Shown here: piece by piece, positions 8,312 to 16,965 of the stretch
How the letters are laid out: every line of letters begins with the position of its first letter
Numbering within the stretch: position 1 is the first letter of the stretch
Source: Hydrogenophaga borbori
GTDB taxonomy: Bacteria > Pseudomonadota > Gammaproteobacteria > Burkholderiales > Burkholderiaceae_C
Assembly: GCF_003417535.1 (NCBI RefSeq)
Contig: NZ_QVLS01000013.1
Coordinates: forward strand, 62,001-126,000
Direction: 5' to 3'
DNA length: 64,000 bases
Notes under the pieces: model-generated
Told to the model about the DNA's origin: nothing
Databases searched by the model: none
Seen by the model: the letters and a program-made list of their open reading frames with translations, nothing else
Program-made: the position numbers and the translations under genes

Positions 8312-9256
8312 ATGAAGCGTCACCCGGTCCTCAATCTGCGCGAACTGCAGGTCTTCCAGGCCGTGGTCGAATGCGGCTCGCTGGGCAAGGCCTCGGAAGT
8401 GCTGAACCTGACCCAGCCCGCCCTCACGCGCATCCTCAAGCGGCTGGAGGAGCAGCTCGGTGTTGCGCTGTTCGATCGCCACGCGCATGGCATGTCCCTC
8501 ACGCCGTACGGACGGGCGCTGGAGCCGCACGCCAGCCTGATGCTGTCCGAGTCGGGCCACGCGGTGCGGGCGCTGCGCGAGATGCAGGGCCTGGAGCGCG
8601 GTGTCGTGCGCGTGGGCGCCGTGTCCAGCGCGGTGGAGCACTTTCTGCCCGATGCCGTGGGCCGGCTGACCGAGCGGCACCCCGGCGTGCAGGTCCACAT
8701 CGTGGAAGGCCTGTCGGACGAACTGGCGGTCTGGCTGGCCAAGGGCGACATCGACCTCGCCATCGGTTTTTCCATGCCCGCCGACGACGCGATCTCCCTC
8801 GTCTCCGAAAGCGAGTGGCAGGAAGGCTGCCATGTGGTGGCCGCCATGGATCACCCGCTGCGCGCCCGGCCGTCGCTCACGCTGGCGGACCTGGCCGGCC
8901 AGCGCTGGGTGCTCGTGCCCCGCAAGATGGGGCCGCGCGAGGAATGGCAGCAGCTGTTCTGGTCCCAGCGGATGGCGCCACCGCCGGTGGCCGTGGAGGC
9001 GCGCTCGACGAGCACCATCCGCGCCCTGGTGGCGCGCTGCGGCTTTCTGAGCTGGATGCCCCGTCTGCTGCTCGGGGAATGCCAGGGACCGTCCCGCGCC
9101 ATCGAGGTGCTGCCCGTCGAGGGCGTCGCCTCGGTGCGCACCTTCGCCCTGTTCCAGCGGCGCCATGGCACGCTCTCGCCGGCCACGGTGCGCCTGCGCG
9201 ACGACCTGCTCGCCTCGATCCGCGCCCTGCCCTCAGCCGTCCGCACCGGTCCCTAG
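8312..9256 (+). CDS. LysR-family transcriptional regulator
   Basis: A 314-residue LysR protein: the N-terminal winged helix-turn-helix (residues about 8-67, with LGKASEVLNLTQPALTRILKRLEEQLG) is followed by a periplasmic-binding-like effector domain (about 95-300). It starts 28 bp after the serine hydrolase on the same strand and could be co-transcribed with it or regulate the aldolase gene that follows 130 bp downstream. The effector is unknown. Confidence 0.88.
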   Translation: MKRHPVLNLRELQVFQAVVECGSLGKASEVLNLTQPALTRILKRLEEQLGVALFDRHAHGMSLTPYGRALEPHASLMLSESGHAVRALREMQGLERGVVRVGAVSSAVEHFLPDAVGRLTERHPGVQVHIVEGLSDELAVWLAKGDIDLAIGFSMPADDAISLVSESEWQEGCHVVAAMDHPLRARPSLTLADLAGQRWVLVPRKMGPREEWQQLFWSQRMAPPPVAVEARSTSTIRALVARCGFLSWMPRLLLGECQGPSRAIEVLPVEGVASVRTFALFQRRHGTLSPATVRLRDDLLASIRALPSAVRTGP

Positions 9257-9386
9257 CGCCAGGCCTTGGCGCCCGGCGCGGGCAGCCATACCGTTTCGCC
9301 ATGCCTTTCGCCGGCGAAGTCATGCCCGGCCTGGCCTGCAGCGCGCCTAGACTGGCCGCCCCACGGACACCACAGGACAGCGCGAG

Positions 9387-10175
9387 ATGGAGAGACAGGA
9401 TTGGCAGCGGGTCATTGAAGAGCGGCGGCGCACGGTGCGCCAGCGGGTGAGCGAGCAGGAATGGGCGGCCAGGGAAGACCTCGCCGCCTGCTACCGGCTG
9501 TGCGTGCACTTCCGCATGACCGACATGATCTACAACCACATCTCGCTGCGGGTGCCGGGCCGGCACGACCAGTTCCTGATCAACGCCTTCGGACTGCTCT
9601 ACAGCGAGGTCAGCGCCTCCAACCTCATCAAGGTGGACCTGGATGGCCGCCTCGCCGAGGACACCGAGCTGCAAGCCAACCCGGCCGGCTTCGTCATCCA
9701 CGCCGCCGTGCACACAGCCCGCCCGGACCTGGCCTGCGTCTTCCACACCCACACCCGCGCCGGGGTGGCCCTGTCGGCGCAAGAGGGCGGCCTGCTGCCG
9801 CTGTCGCAGCACGCCATGCGTTTTTACCAGCGCATCGGCTACCACGACTACGAAGGCATTGCCCTGGACCTGGACGAGCAGCAGCGCCTCGTCAGGGACC
9901 TCGGGCCGCACAAGGCCATGATCCTGCGCAACCACGGGCTGCTCACCGCCGGGGCCAGCGTGCGCGACGCGTTCGAGGAGATGTACTACCTGGAGTTGGC
10001 CTGCCAGATCCAGCTGGACGCCACCTCGGGGGGCGCGCGCACCGTGCTGCCCCCGCCCGAGGTCTGCGAGCGTGCGGCCCGGCAATTCGCGGACTCCAAC
10101 AGCTTCATCCGCGACCGGGACTGGCACGCGCTGCGGCGCATGCTGGACGAGCAGCAGCCCAACTACCGGCAGTAG
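9387..10175 (+). CDS. Class II aldolase/adducin-family protein
   Basis: The 262-residue protein has the zinc-binding HTHTRAG motif (two His of the metal site), the downstream NHGLLTAG motif carrying the third His, and the N-terminal CVHFRMTDMIYNHISLRVPG characteristic of class II aldolase/adducin proteins. Members include fuculose-phosphate aldolase and ribulose-phosphate epimerase-like enzymes; the actual substrate is not clear. It is a single-gene unit after the LysR gene, with an in-frame purine-rich region before the ATG. It is followed by the LytTR-type promoter element of the DUF6622 gene. Confidence 0.8.
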   Translation: MERQDWQRVIEERRRTVRQRVSEQEWAAREDLAACYRLCVHFRMTDMIYNHISLRVPGRHDQFLINAFGLLYSEVSASNLIKVDLDGRLAEDTELQANPAGFVIHAAVHTARPDLACVFHTHTRAGVALSAQEGGLLPLSQHAMRFYQRIGYHDYEGIALDLDEQQRLVRDLGPHKAMILRNHGLLTAGASVRDAFEEMYYLELACQIQLDATSGGARTVLPPPEVCERAARQFADSNSFIRDRDWHALRRMLDEQQPNYRQ

Positions 10176-10206
10176 CGGCAACGGACGCCGTCCACACCGC
10201 GCGGGC

Positions 10207-10281
10207 GGCGTTTCGCGGCGCGCGGACGGCGTTTCGTCGCAGCGGGGAGGCAGCGCCACGGGGCGCCGGTGCACAGTGCGG
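10207..10281 (+). promoter_or_regulatory. LytTR-type direct-repeat site upstream of the DUF6622 gene
   Basis: Two identical 9-mers GGCGTTTCG lie at 10207-10215 and 10228-10236, exactly 21 bp apart. A CACAGT -10 candidate inside the block ACAGTGCGG (10273-10281) begins 36-37 bp after the second repeat. The same motif, phase and downstream block recur at 27664-27758 before the LytTR operon. Direct repeats of about 9 bp with 12-bp spacers are the known recognition geometry of LytTR regulators; assignment to the regulator at 29588 is inference. Confidence 0.6.
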
Positions 10282-10323
10282 CATCGGCCCTGCGCCCTGT
10301 CCACCACCCGCCCGGAGTACCCC

Positions 10324-10872
10324 ATGCTGCTGCAGCTCATCACCACCCACCCCGACGCCATCGGCCCCATCCTGCGCGGCACGCCGCTGTGGGTGTGGGG
10401 ACTGCTCACGGGGCTTCTGGCGCTGGGCCTGAGCCAGATGCGCGAGCGCACGGCCAGCCTGAGCCGGGTGTCGCTCCTGCCCTTGGCCATGACCGTCTTT
10501 TCGGTGTCGGGCACCTGGACGGCATTGGGCGGCTCGCCCCATCTGGCCACCGCCGTCGCGGTGTGGGCAGCGGCGGCGGTGGCCGGCTTCGCCCTGCTCG
10601 CTCCCGGGCGCGCGGGCGGACAGTTCGATCCGGCGCGGCGCGTCTTCCACCTGCCCGGCAGCGCCGTGCCGCTGCTGCTCATCGTCGGCATCTTCCTGGT
10701 GAAGTACGGGGTCGGCATCGAACTCACCATGGCCCCCCGGCTGGTGGATGAACGCCCGTATGCGCTGACCATCGCGGCCCTGTATGGCGCGTTCACCGGC
10801 GTCTTCGTCGGACGGGCCTGGCGCCTGCTGCGCCTGGCGCTGCGCCCGGCGACCGCCCGCGCCGCAGACTGA
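10324..10872 (+). CDS. DUF6622-family integral membrane protein
   Basis: A 182-residue protein that is almost wholly hydrophobic, with five or six predicted membrane segments (roughly residues 20-38, 47-66, 73-91, 112-131 and 146-165). It resembles DUF6622 proteins, which have no known function. The start PLWVWG-containing N-terminal domain follows a GGAG ribosome-binding site. It sits alone between the aldolase gene and a convergent cytochrome gene. Its promoter shares the phased repeats seen before the LytTR kinase/regulator operon, so it is likely part of that regulon. Confidence 0.7.
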   Translation: MLLQLITTHPDAIGPILRGTPLWVWGLLTGLLALGLSQMRERTASLSRVSLLPLAMTVFSVSGTWTALGGSPHLATAVAVWAAAAVAGFALLAPGRAGGQFDPARRVFHLPGSAVPLLLIVGIFLVKYGVGIELTMAPRLVDERPYALTIAALYGAFTGVFVGRAWRLLRLALRPATARAAD

Positions 10873-10912
10873 GCGGTCCTGACCGGTCCGAAGCCGGTGG
10901 GCTGCCGGGCCT

Positions 10913-11812
10913 TCAGCCGCGGCCCGGCGGCAGGCCCTTCAGGTACAGGTGCAGCGCCCGCAGATCGGTCTCGCTCATCTGCCCCAGCGAGCCGAAGGGC
11001 ATCACCTGCACCGCGCTGCCGTCCGGCCGCTTGCCGCTGCGAAACATCGCGATCAGGGACTCGGCATCGGGGTAGCGCGCCATGGCACCGCCGGGGCCGG
11101 GCCGCAGATCGGCCGCCGGCGGCCAGTCGGGCGGCCCCCCGGGGATCTTGCCGCCGCGCAGGCCCTCGCCGTGGCAGCCCAGGCACATGTTGGCCACGTA
11201 CTGGCCATGCGCCAGCGTCACGCCTTCGGGCACGGGGGGCTGTGGTGGCCGCGAGTGGTCGATGCGCGAGGCGGCGTCGGGGATCAGGCCAAAACCGTAC
11301 ATCGCCTTCACCGGCAGCGGCAGGCGGACCACCGCGCCCTGCCCGTTCGCGGGTGGCAAGGAACGGATGTAGGCCACCAGCGCGGCCAGGTCGTCGTCGG
11401 TGAAGCGGTTGTAGTCCTCGCTGGGCATCACCATCAGGGCGCGGCCCTTCGGGTTCACGCCGTGGCGGATGCTGCGCACCCAGTCCACCGGCTGGTAGGC
11501 GCCCACCACGCCGCCGGGACCGGTGGTGATGTTCGGGCCGGCGATGGTCAGGCCGCCGTCGTCCACGAAGGTGCGGCCCGCGCCGTTGGCCCCATGGCAG
11601 TCGACGCAGCCGCGCGAGCTGAACAGGTAGCGCCCGCGTTCGACCGACGCCGCGTCGGTGCGGTAGGCCACCGGCTGCACCGGCACGTCCACCTGGCGCG
11701 CCATGCGGCGCTCGGCCAGGAACAGCCCAGTGGCCAGCGCCGCCGCCAGCAGCACAACCAGCGCGCCCAGGCCCAGCCCGAGCACGCGCAACCATCGCCG
11801 CTTCTTCGCCAT
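10913..11812 (-). CDS. Membrane-anchored dihaem cytochrome c
   Basis: A 299-residue protein with one N-terminal membrane anchor (about residues 8-32) and two haem c sites, CVDCH (69-73) and CLGCH (210-214). Candidate axial methionines are in ALMVMPSEDY (128-130) and VMPFGSL (271). Such proteins are electron carriers or subunits of periplasmic dehydrogenases and face the periplasm. The start MAKKRRWLR (11812) is chosen over an upstream ATG at 11872 because positive residues then precede the anchor and a GGAGG-like site lies before it. No dehydrogenase partner is nearby except the SDR gene upstream on the same strand. Confidence 0.85.
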   Translation of the reverse strand: MAKKRRWLRVLGLGLGALVVLLAAALATGLFLAERRMARQVDVPVQPVAYRTDAASVERGRYLFSSRGCVDCHGANGAGRTFVDDGGLTIAGPNITTGPGGVVGAYQPVDWVRSIRHGVNPKGRALMVMPSEDYNRFTDDDLAALVAYIRSLPPANGQGAVVRLPLPVKAMYGFGLIPDAASRIDHSRPPQPPVPEGVTLAHGQYVANMCLGCHGEGLRGGKIPGGPPDWPPAADLRPGPGGAMARYPDAESLIAMFRSGKRPDGSAVQVMPFGSLGQMSETDLRALHLYLKGLPPGRG

Positions 11813-11914
11813 CTCCGCCTCCTCGTGTGGGGTGGCGCGATTGCATGCGCGTTGCGGCGCGCCGTCAAGCACCCCGGCAGCCGTCGGCGCGCCGTCCGGT
11901 CGGCGGCGCCCCGC

Positions 11915-12652
11915 TCAGACCCGGCCCCCGTCCACCAGGATGCTGCGCCCCGTGATCCAGCGCGCGTCGTCCGAGCACAGGAACGCCACCGCACCGGCGA
12001 TGTCCTGCGGCTCCGCCAGGCGACCGAGCGGGGTCAGCCGCGTTTCGCTCTCCAGGTAGTCGGCGGGCAGCCCGGCCGTCATGTCGGTGCGCGTGACCGC
12101 CGGCGCCACGGCGTTGACGCGGATGCCGCGCGCGCCCAGCTCGATCGCGCAACCGAGCGTCAGGCTGTCGACCGTGGCCTTGCTGGCCGAGTAGCTGACC
12201 GTCTGCGGCTCCGGCCTTACCGCCAGGCTGCTCGAGACATTGACGATGGCACCGCCCGAAGCCGGAAAGTGGTCCAGCGCCGCCTGCGTGCTGGCAAGCA
12301 CGCTCCACGCGTTGGTGAGCAGCTGGTTCTGGAAGGACTGGCGGCTGATCCGGCCCACCGGCTCGCTCTCGAAGATGCCGGCGTTGTTGATCAGCGCATC
12401 GACGCGCCCGAAACGGGCCACCACCGCCCGCATGGCCGACTCGACCGCCGCCTCATCCGCCACGTCGGCCCGGAAAGCCTCGGCTTCGCCGCCCGCGGCC
12501 CGAATGGCCTGCACCGTCGCGTCGGCCGCCGGGCCGTTGCTGCGGTAGATCAAGGCCAGTTGCGCCCCGTCAGCCGCCAGCCGGCGCGCGATGGCCGCGC
12601 CGATGCCGCGCGAGCCACCCGTGACGATGGCGACTTTTCCAGACAACTTCAT
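11915..12652 (-). CDS. SDR-family oxidoreductase
   Basis: A 245-residue classical SDR: MKLSGKVAIVTGGSRGIG at the N-terminus holds the TGxxxGxG nucleotide motif, NNAGIFES is the NNAG motif, and YSASK carries the catalytic Tyr and Lys. The C-terminal CSDDARWITGRSILVDGG is typical of FabG-like reductases. The start at 12652 follows an AAGGAAG ribosome-binding site. It lies 106 bp downstream of a LysR gene on the same strand, which may control it. Confidence 0.85.
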   Translation of the reverse strand: MKLSGKVAIVTGGSRGIGAAIARRLAADGAQLALIYRSNGPAADATVQAIRAAGGEAEAFRADVADEAAVESAMRAVVARFGRVDALINNAGIFESEPVGRISRQSFQNQLLTNAWSVLASTQAALDHFPASGGAIVNVSSSLAVRPEPQTVSYSASKATVDSLTLGCAIELGARGIRVNAVAPAVTRTDMTAGLPADYLESETRLTPLGRLAEPQDIAGAVAFLCSDDARWITGRSILVDGGRV

Positions 12653-12758
12653 GTTCGCTTCCTTTCCACGATTGAGAGAGAAAGCCAACGATAGTCAGCG
12701 CCCCTCGGCGCGGGTAGTCCACCCCAACGCGACACGTGGTTGCAGAAATGGAACGCCG

Positions 12759-13658
12759 TCAGGCGCCGCCACGGAATCGCTCTTCCAGAAAGTCGATCAG
12801 GGTGCGCACCGCGAAAGCCAGGCCGCGCCGGCTGGGGTAGATCGCATACACCGTGGACGCCGGTGGCTCCAGCGCGGGCAGCAGTTCAACCAAGGCGCCG
12901 GTGCGCAGCGCGTCGATGCAGGCCTCGCGCGGGATCTGGGCCACACCGGCGCCGCCCAACAGGGCTTCGCGCAAGGCCAGCAGGTTGTTGCTGACGAAGC
13001 GGGCCTGCGGCTGGTAGTTCAGCTCGTGCCCGTCGGGTCCGCGAAAGGCCCAGGGGCGAACGCTCTCGCCCTGCACCTGCGCGATCAATGGAAAGCCGCC
13101 GAGCTCGGCGATCGAGTGCGGCGCGCCGTGGCGCTCGACCAGGCTCCGGTGGCCCACCAGCACCATGCGCCCGGTGCCGATCGGCCGGGCCACGAGATCG
13201 GCCGCCGCCAGCGGCGCCGCCGACACCCGGATCGCCAGGTCGATGCGCTCGGCCAGCATGTCCACGTAGTGGTTCGACAGGTCCAGCGACACCGTGACCT
13301 TCGGGTACCGGCCCATGAACTCGGCCAGCCAGCCCGCCAGGAAAAGCTCGCCTTGCAGCAGCGAGGAACTCACGCGGATCAGGCCGCTCGGCTCGGCCTG
13401 CGCCTCGCTCACCGTGGCCCGCACGGCGTTCGCCTCGTCGGCGATCGCGCGGGCGTGCCGGCGGACGCGCTCGCCCACATCGGTGAGGTGAAAGGCGTGC
13501 GACGAGCGCTGCAACAGGCGCACGCCCAGCTCCTTCTCCAGCGCGGCGATGCGCCGGCTCAGGCGCGACTTCGGCACGCCCGTGCTGCGCTCGGCCGCCG
13601 AAAACCCGCCGGCGTCGGCCACGCGCAGAAACGCCATCAGGTCGTCGAGCCGGTCCAT
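12759..13658 (-). CDS. LysR-family transcriptional regulator
   Basis: A 299-residue LysR regulator. The helix-turn-helix is in residues 1-60 (FSAAERSTGVPKSRLSRRIAALEKELG), and the C-terminal effector domain resembles the PBP2 domain of CrgA/AaeR-type LysR proteins (PSGLIRVSSS, then LAIRVS). It starts MDRLDDLMAFLRV only 5 bp after the DUF2889 stop on the same strand, and the SDR gene follows. In this subfamily the regulator often controls an adjacent oxidoreductase; here the order is tandem rather than divergent. Confidence 0.88.
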   Translation of the reverse strand: MDRLDDLMAFLRVADAGGFSAAERSTGVPKSRLSRRIAALEKELGVRLLQRSSHAFHLTDVGERVRRHARAIADEANAVRATVSEAQAEPSGLIRVSSSLLQGELFLAGWLAEFMGRYPKVTVSLDLSNHYVDMLAERIDLAIRVSAAPLAAADLVARPIGTGRMVLVGHRSLVERHGAPHSIAELGGFPLIAQVQGESVRPWAFRGPDGHELNYQPQARFVSNNLLALREALLGGAGVAQIPREACIDALRTGALVELLPALEPPASTVYAIYPSRRGLAFAVRTLIDFLEERFRGGA

Positions 13659-13663
13659 CCGTC

Positions 13664-14227
13664 TCAGCTGTCCTTGGCGGGCATCGGCTGCGCTCGCCAG
13701 CGGAAGAACATGGGGTAGACCTTCTCCACCACCGGTCCGTCGAAGTCCCAGGACACGCACTGGCCCAGGTGAGCGGGCGGGCGGCCGTCGCCGGTCGGCG
13801 CGAACGAGCCGGCGCGGGTCTGCATGGCCGCCGTCGCCAGGTTGTAGAGCAGCTCGCGCAGGTGGGTGCAGCCGTCGGTGTGGCCCAGGTGGCGCTGGAT
13901 GGTCTGGCGCCAGCCCTTGCCCAGCACCTCGCCCACCATGCGCCGCATATTGGGCAGGATGCTCGGGCAAGGGCCGTGCGGAAAGGCGTCCATGGCGACG
14001 GCGATGTCGCGGATCACCATGTCTTCGCCATAGGTCACGCGGATGCGCATGTGGTGGATCGCCTCGTCGGCCGCCCAATGGCCCTCGCCGCGGATCTCGA
14101 AATCGAAGGGTTTGCTGTCGTGCAGCTCGCCTTCGATGTCCCACAGGCCGTCGTCGCGGCGAAAGCCCTGGTAGGTGACGCGGCGGGTGTGCATGGGCGT
14201 GCGCGGAGCGGGGGTGGGCAAAGGCAA
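13664..14227 (-). CDS. DUF2889-family protein
   Basis: A 187-residue soluble protein with features of DUF2889: HTRRVTYQGFRRDDGLWDIE near the start, a repeated HHMRIRVTYGEDMVI segment and CPSILPNMRRMVG with GWRQTIQRHLGHTDGCTHLREL in the middle. The function of the family is unknown; it is often found near benzoate or aromatic catabolism genes, none of which are here. An internal ATG at 14194 (MHTRRVTYQG) is an equally good start. It is divergent from the cupin gene. Confidence 0.75.
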   Translation of the reverse strand: MPLPTPAPRTPMHTRRVTYQGFRRDDGLWDIEGELHDSKPFDFEIRGEGHWAADEAIHHMRIRVTYGEDMVIRDIAVAMDAFPHGPCPSILPNMRRMVGEVLGKGWRQTIQRHLGHTDGCTHLRELLYNLATAAMQTRAGSFAPTGDGRPPAHLGQCVSWDFDGPVVEKVYPMFFRWRAQPMPAKDS

Positions 14228-14320
14228 GGCGGCTCTCCGGGTGCGGGAAAACCCGCAATTGTCGGGTCAACGGGCCGCAGGCGCTGGCACACTGGTGTCT
14301 TGTCCCCCGAGGAGCGCGCA

Positions 14321-14854
14321 ATGGCCCACGATCACCCGCACGACCATCCCCATGACCACGACCACCCGCACGACCACGGACACCCCCCCGAGGGCGCCCG
14401 CTGGAAGCACGATGGCGTGCGCGTGATCCCGGGCAACCAGCTCGACGGCAACGTGCCCTCCACCCCGGGCATGGACCGCAAGGCCGCCATCAACTTCGCG
14501 CGCGTGGGCGCGCAGAAGCTGTGGGCCGGCACCGTCACCATCCACCCCGATGCCAAGACCGGCGCCCACCACCACGGGCACCTGGAAAGCGTGATCTACG
14601 TCGTCAAGGGCCGCGCGCGCATGCGCTGGGGCGAGCACCTGGAGTTCACGGCCGAGGCCGGGCCGGGCGACTTCATCTACGTGCCGCCCTACGTGCCGCA
14701 CCAGGAAATCAACGCCAGCCCCACCGAGGTGCTGGAGTGCGTGCTGTGCCGCAGCGACGGCCAGGCGGTGGCGGTCAACCTGGACATCGAACCGGTGGAG
14801 AAGCCACAGACGGTGCTGTGGGTCGACCCGACGCACCCCACCGGGGGGGTTTGA
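14321..14854 (+). CDS. Cupin-domain protein with a His-rich N-terminus
   Basis: A 177-residue protein. Residues 1-22 are a run of His, Asp and Pro with about half the residues histidine, a likely metal-binding tail. The cupin follows: motif 1 is GAHHHGHLESVIYVVKGRARM and motif 2 is PGDFIYVPPYVPHQEIN, which together supply the metal ligands (His, His, Glu, His). The enzyme activity is unknown. The ATG follows GAGGAG. The gene is divergent from DUF2889 and convergent with the YkvA-like gene. Confidence 0.8.
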   Translation: MAHDHPHDHPHDHDHPHDHGHPPEGARWKHDGVRVIPGNQLDGNVPSTPGMDRKAAINFARVGAQKLWAGTVTIHPDAKTGAHHHGHLESVIYVVKGRARMRWGEHLEFTAEAGPGDFIYVPPYVPHQEINASPTEVLECVLCRSDGQAVAVNLDIEPVEKPQTVLWVDPTHPTGGV

Positions 14855-14861
14855 GCGCTCC

Positions 14862-15272
14862 TCAGGCGGCCGCGCCCCAGGCGCGCCACGCCCACCAGGC
14901 GGCGCCCCCCAGCAGCAGCGCCCACAGGGCGGCGATCGCGCACGCGCCCGCCCGGCTGCGCGGCCGCTGCCCGCCCTCGGCCGTCCAGCGCGCGGCCCGT
15001 GCCTGGGCGTCGGCGCGAACGTGCGGCGGCAGCCAGCGCAGCGCCAACCAGATCAGCAGTGGCAGCAGCACCGCGTCGTCCAGCAGGCCCAGCACCGGGA
15101 TCGCGTCGGGGATGAGGTCGATCGGGCTGAGCGCGTAGGCGACCACGACCAGCACCAGCGCCTGAACCCACCACGGCGTGTCCGGGTGGCGGCGCGCGAA
15201 CCACAGGGTCATGGCGTCGGACCTGAGCCGGCGCGCCCAGGCCCTCAAGCGATCGACAGGGCCACCGGCCAT
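14862..15272 (-). CDS. YkvA/DUF1232-family membrane protein
   Basis: A 136-residue protein with the DUF1232 signature ALSPIDLIPDAIPVLGLLDDAVLLPLL (the SPIDLIPD core) and a C-terminal membrane segment AIAALWALLLGGAAWWAW. It also has a membrane segment before the signature. Function unknown. The start at 15272 lies 17 bp after the stop of the upstream 2OG-Fe gene on the same strand, so the two look like an operon. Confidence 0.75.
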   Translation of the reverse strand: MAGGPVDRLRAWARRLRSDAMTLWFARRHPDTPWWVQALVLVVVAYALSPIDLIPDAIPVLGLLDDAVLLPLLIWLALRWLPPHVRADAQARAARWTAEGGQRPRSRAGACAIAALWALLLGGAAWWAWRAWGAAA

Positions 15273-15289
15273 GGCGGGAGGCGCCGGGC

Positions 15290-16033
15290 TCACTCGCCCT
15301 GAAAACCGCCCGCCCGCAGCGTCACCACCAGCGTGTCGCGCCAGCCGTGGCCGTCGGCCGGGTCGGGCTGGATGGGCGTGCTTTCGTGGATCACGCGCCG
15401 ATCGTCCAGCAGCAGCAGCGACCAGGGGTCGCGCAGGGTGAAGCGCTGGCCGCTGGGCCCGTTGGCCTCGAACACCCGGCTCTCGCCGCCCTTGATGGCG
15501 TGGCGCTGCACCAGGAACACGGCCACCAGGTCCACGCCGTCGCGGTGCGCGCCCTCGGGCGTGGGGCGGCCGATGCCGTCGGTGGTGTCGATGCGGAAGG
15601 GGTGCGCCTCCACGTACCAGGGCCGCTCGCCACGCAGGGCGCTGGCCGCCGCCGCCAGGCGCCGCAGCAGCAGCGACCAGGCGGGCGCGTTCACCATCGC
15701 GGCCTCCATGGGCTCGAACCAGCGCTGCATGCCGCCGTGCAGGGCGTTGTATTCCACCGGTTGCCAGTGCGCGCGGTGCGGCTCCAGCGCCACGCGCTCG
15801 CCGTCCACCACGAAGCAGCTGTGGCGGCGCTGGCGGTAGCGGCCGCCGTCCTTCAGGTAGGCGTCGGGGGCCAGTCGGTCCCAGTGCGGCTCCAGCGCGC
15901 GCAGATCGGCCAGCGGCACGCCGATCCAGGCGGCGCTGTCCTCGCCGCTGAGCAGGCCCACGCCGCGCTCGCGCAGGGCGGTGTCGATGGCGTTGGGGGA
16001 GAGGTAGGGGGGAGAGAACTCGGCGGCGCTCAT
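15290..16033 (-). CDS. 2OG-Fe(II) dioxygenase family protein
   Basis: A 247-residue protein resembling the bacterial 2OG-Fe dioxygenase family that includes BsmA and isoleucine hydroxylases. The iron site is visible as the HxD pair in GAHRDGVDLV with a distal His in RRVIHESTPI, and Arg in WRDTLVV would bind 2-oxoglutarate. YRQRRHSCFVV near residue 65 is also conserved. Free-amino-acid hydroxylation is known for some family members; the substrate here is not determined. It is followed by the YkvA gene on the same strand. Confidence 0.75.
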   Translation of the reverse strand: MSAAEFSPPYLSPNAIDTALRERGVGLLSGEDSAAWIGVPLADLRALEPHWDRLAPDAYLKDGGRYRQRRHSCFVVDGERVALEPHRAHWQPVEYNALHGGMQRWFEPMEAAMVNAPAWSLLLRRLAAAASALRGERPWYVEAHPFRIDTTDGIGRPTPEGAHRDGVDLVAVFLVQRHAIKGGESRVFEANGPSGQRFTLRDPWSLLLLDDRRVIHESTPIQPDPADGHGWRDTLVVTLRAGGFQGE

Positions 16034-16134
16034 CGGCTGCGGTTGGCTGCGGCAAAGGGAGCCGCGAGCATACGCCGGGTCGCCAAGGGTAAGCCCGCAT
16101 CGGGGAATACCGGCGCCGATGGCCCAATGCCGCC

Positions 16135-16965
16135 ATGACCGCCACCGCCGACCCCACCCCGCCCGAGGCGCCCCCGCCCAGCGACGCGCCGCGCGAGCCC
16201 TCGGTGTTCGAGCTGCCCATCGCCGACCTGCGCCCCGCCGACCCGCTGCGCTGGCTGCGCGCCGGCTGGACCGACTTCCTGCGCTGCCCCGGCATCGGCC
16301 TGTTCTATGGCGCCTGCTTCTTTGCCATGGGGCACGCGCTGCTGGCCGTGTTCCGCGCCGCGCCGGCGTACGTGCTCGCGCTGTCGGCGGGCTTCCTGCT
16401 GATGGGGCCCTTCCTGTGCCTGGGCCTGTACGACGCCAGCCGCGCGCTGCAGCGCGGCGAGCCGCCCTCGCTGGGCCGCTCGCTGCGCGCCTGGCTGCCC
16501 ACCAAGGGCACCATGGCCCTGTTCGCCGGCGTGCTGCTGGTGCTGGAGATGCTGTGGGGCCGCGCCTCGCTGGTGGTGTTCGCGGTCAGCTTCACCACCC
16601 TGCCGGACACGCAGAACCTCATCGGCCAGATGCTGCGCGGGCAGCACCTGGAGTTCCTCATCACCTGGACGCTGGTGGGTGCCCTGTTCGCGGGGCTGAT
16701 CTTCGTCACCAGCGTGGTGAGCATTCCCATGATCCTGGACCGCGGCACCGACGCCATCTCGGCCGGCCTCACCAGCATCCGCGCCTGCCTGCAGAACCCG
16801 GGCGTGATGCTGTTCTGGGGCCTGCTGATCAGCGCCACGGTGGCGCTGTCGATGCTGCCGTGGTTCCTTGGCCTGCTCGTGAGTGGCCCGGTGATCGGGC
16901 ACGCCAGCTGGCACGCCTACCGCGCCACGGTGGCGCCGGACGAAGCGCGCGGGCGGGCGCCCTAG
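16135..16965 (+). CDS. DUF2189-family integral membrane protein
   Basis: A 276-residue membrane protein with about six hydrophobic segments (around residues 55-75, 82-104, 125-145, 178-205, 222-245). The PADPLRWLRAGWTDFLRCPGIGLFYG segment is the hallmark of DUF2189, a family sometimes found beside cytochrome oxidase genes. No function is known. Its TAG stop abuts exactly the stop of the next, convergent gene. Confidence 0.75.
   Translation: MTATADPTPPEAPPPSDAPREPSVFELPIADLRPADPLRWLRAGWTDFLRCPGIGLFYGACFFAMGHALLAVFRAAPAYVLALSAGFLLMGPFLCLGLYDASRALQRGEPPSLGRSLRAWLPTKGTMALFAGVLLVLEMLWGRASLVVFAVSFTTLPDTQNLIGQMLRGQHLEFLITWTLVGALFAGLIFVTSVVSIPMILDRGTDAISAGLTSIRACLQNPGVMLFWGLLISATVALSMLPWFLGLLVSGPVIGHASWHAYRATVAPDEARGRAP

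Noticed and set aside
8877..11846. A 989-codon open frame on the minus strand antisense to LysR, aldolase and DUF6622 genes
   Set aside because: Low-complexity Arg/Ala/Gly translation typical of GC-rich shadow frames; the plus-strand genes have clear families.
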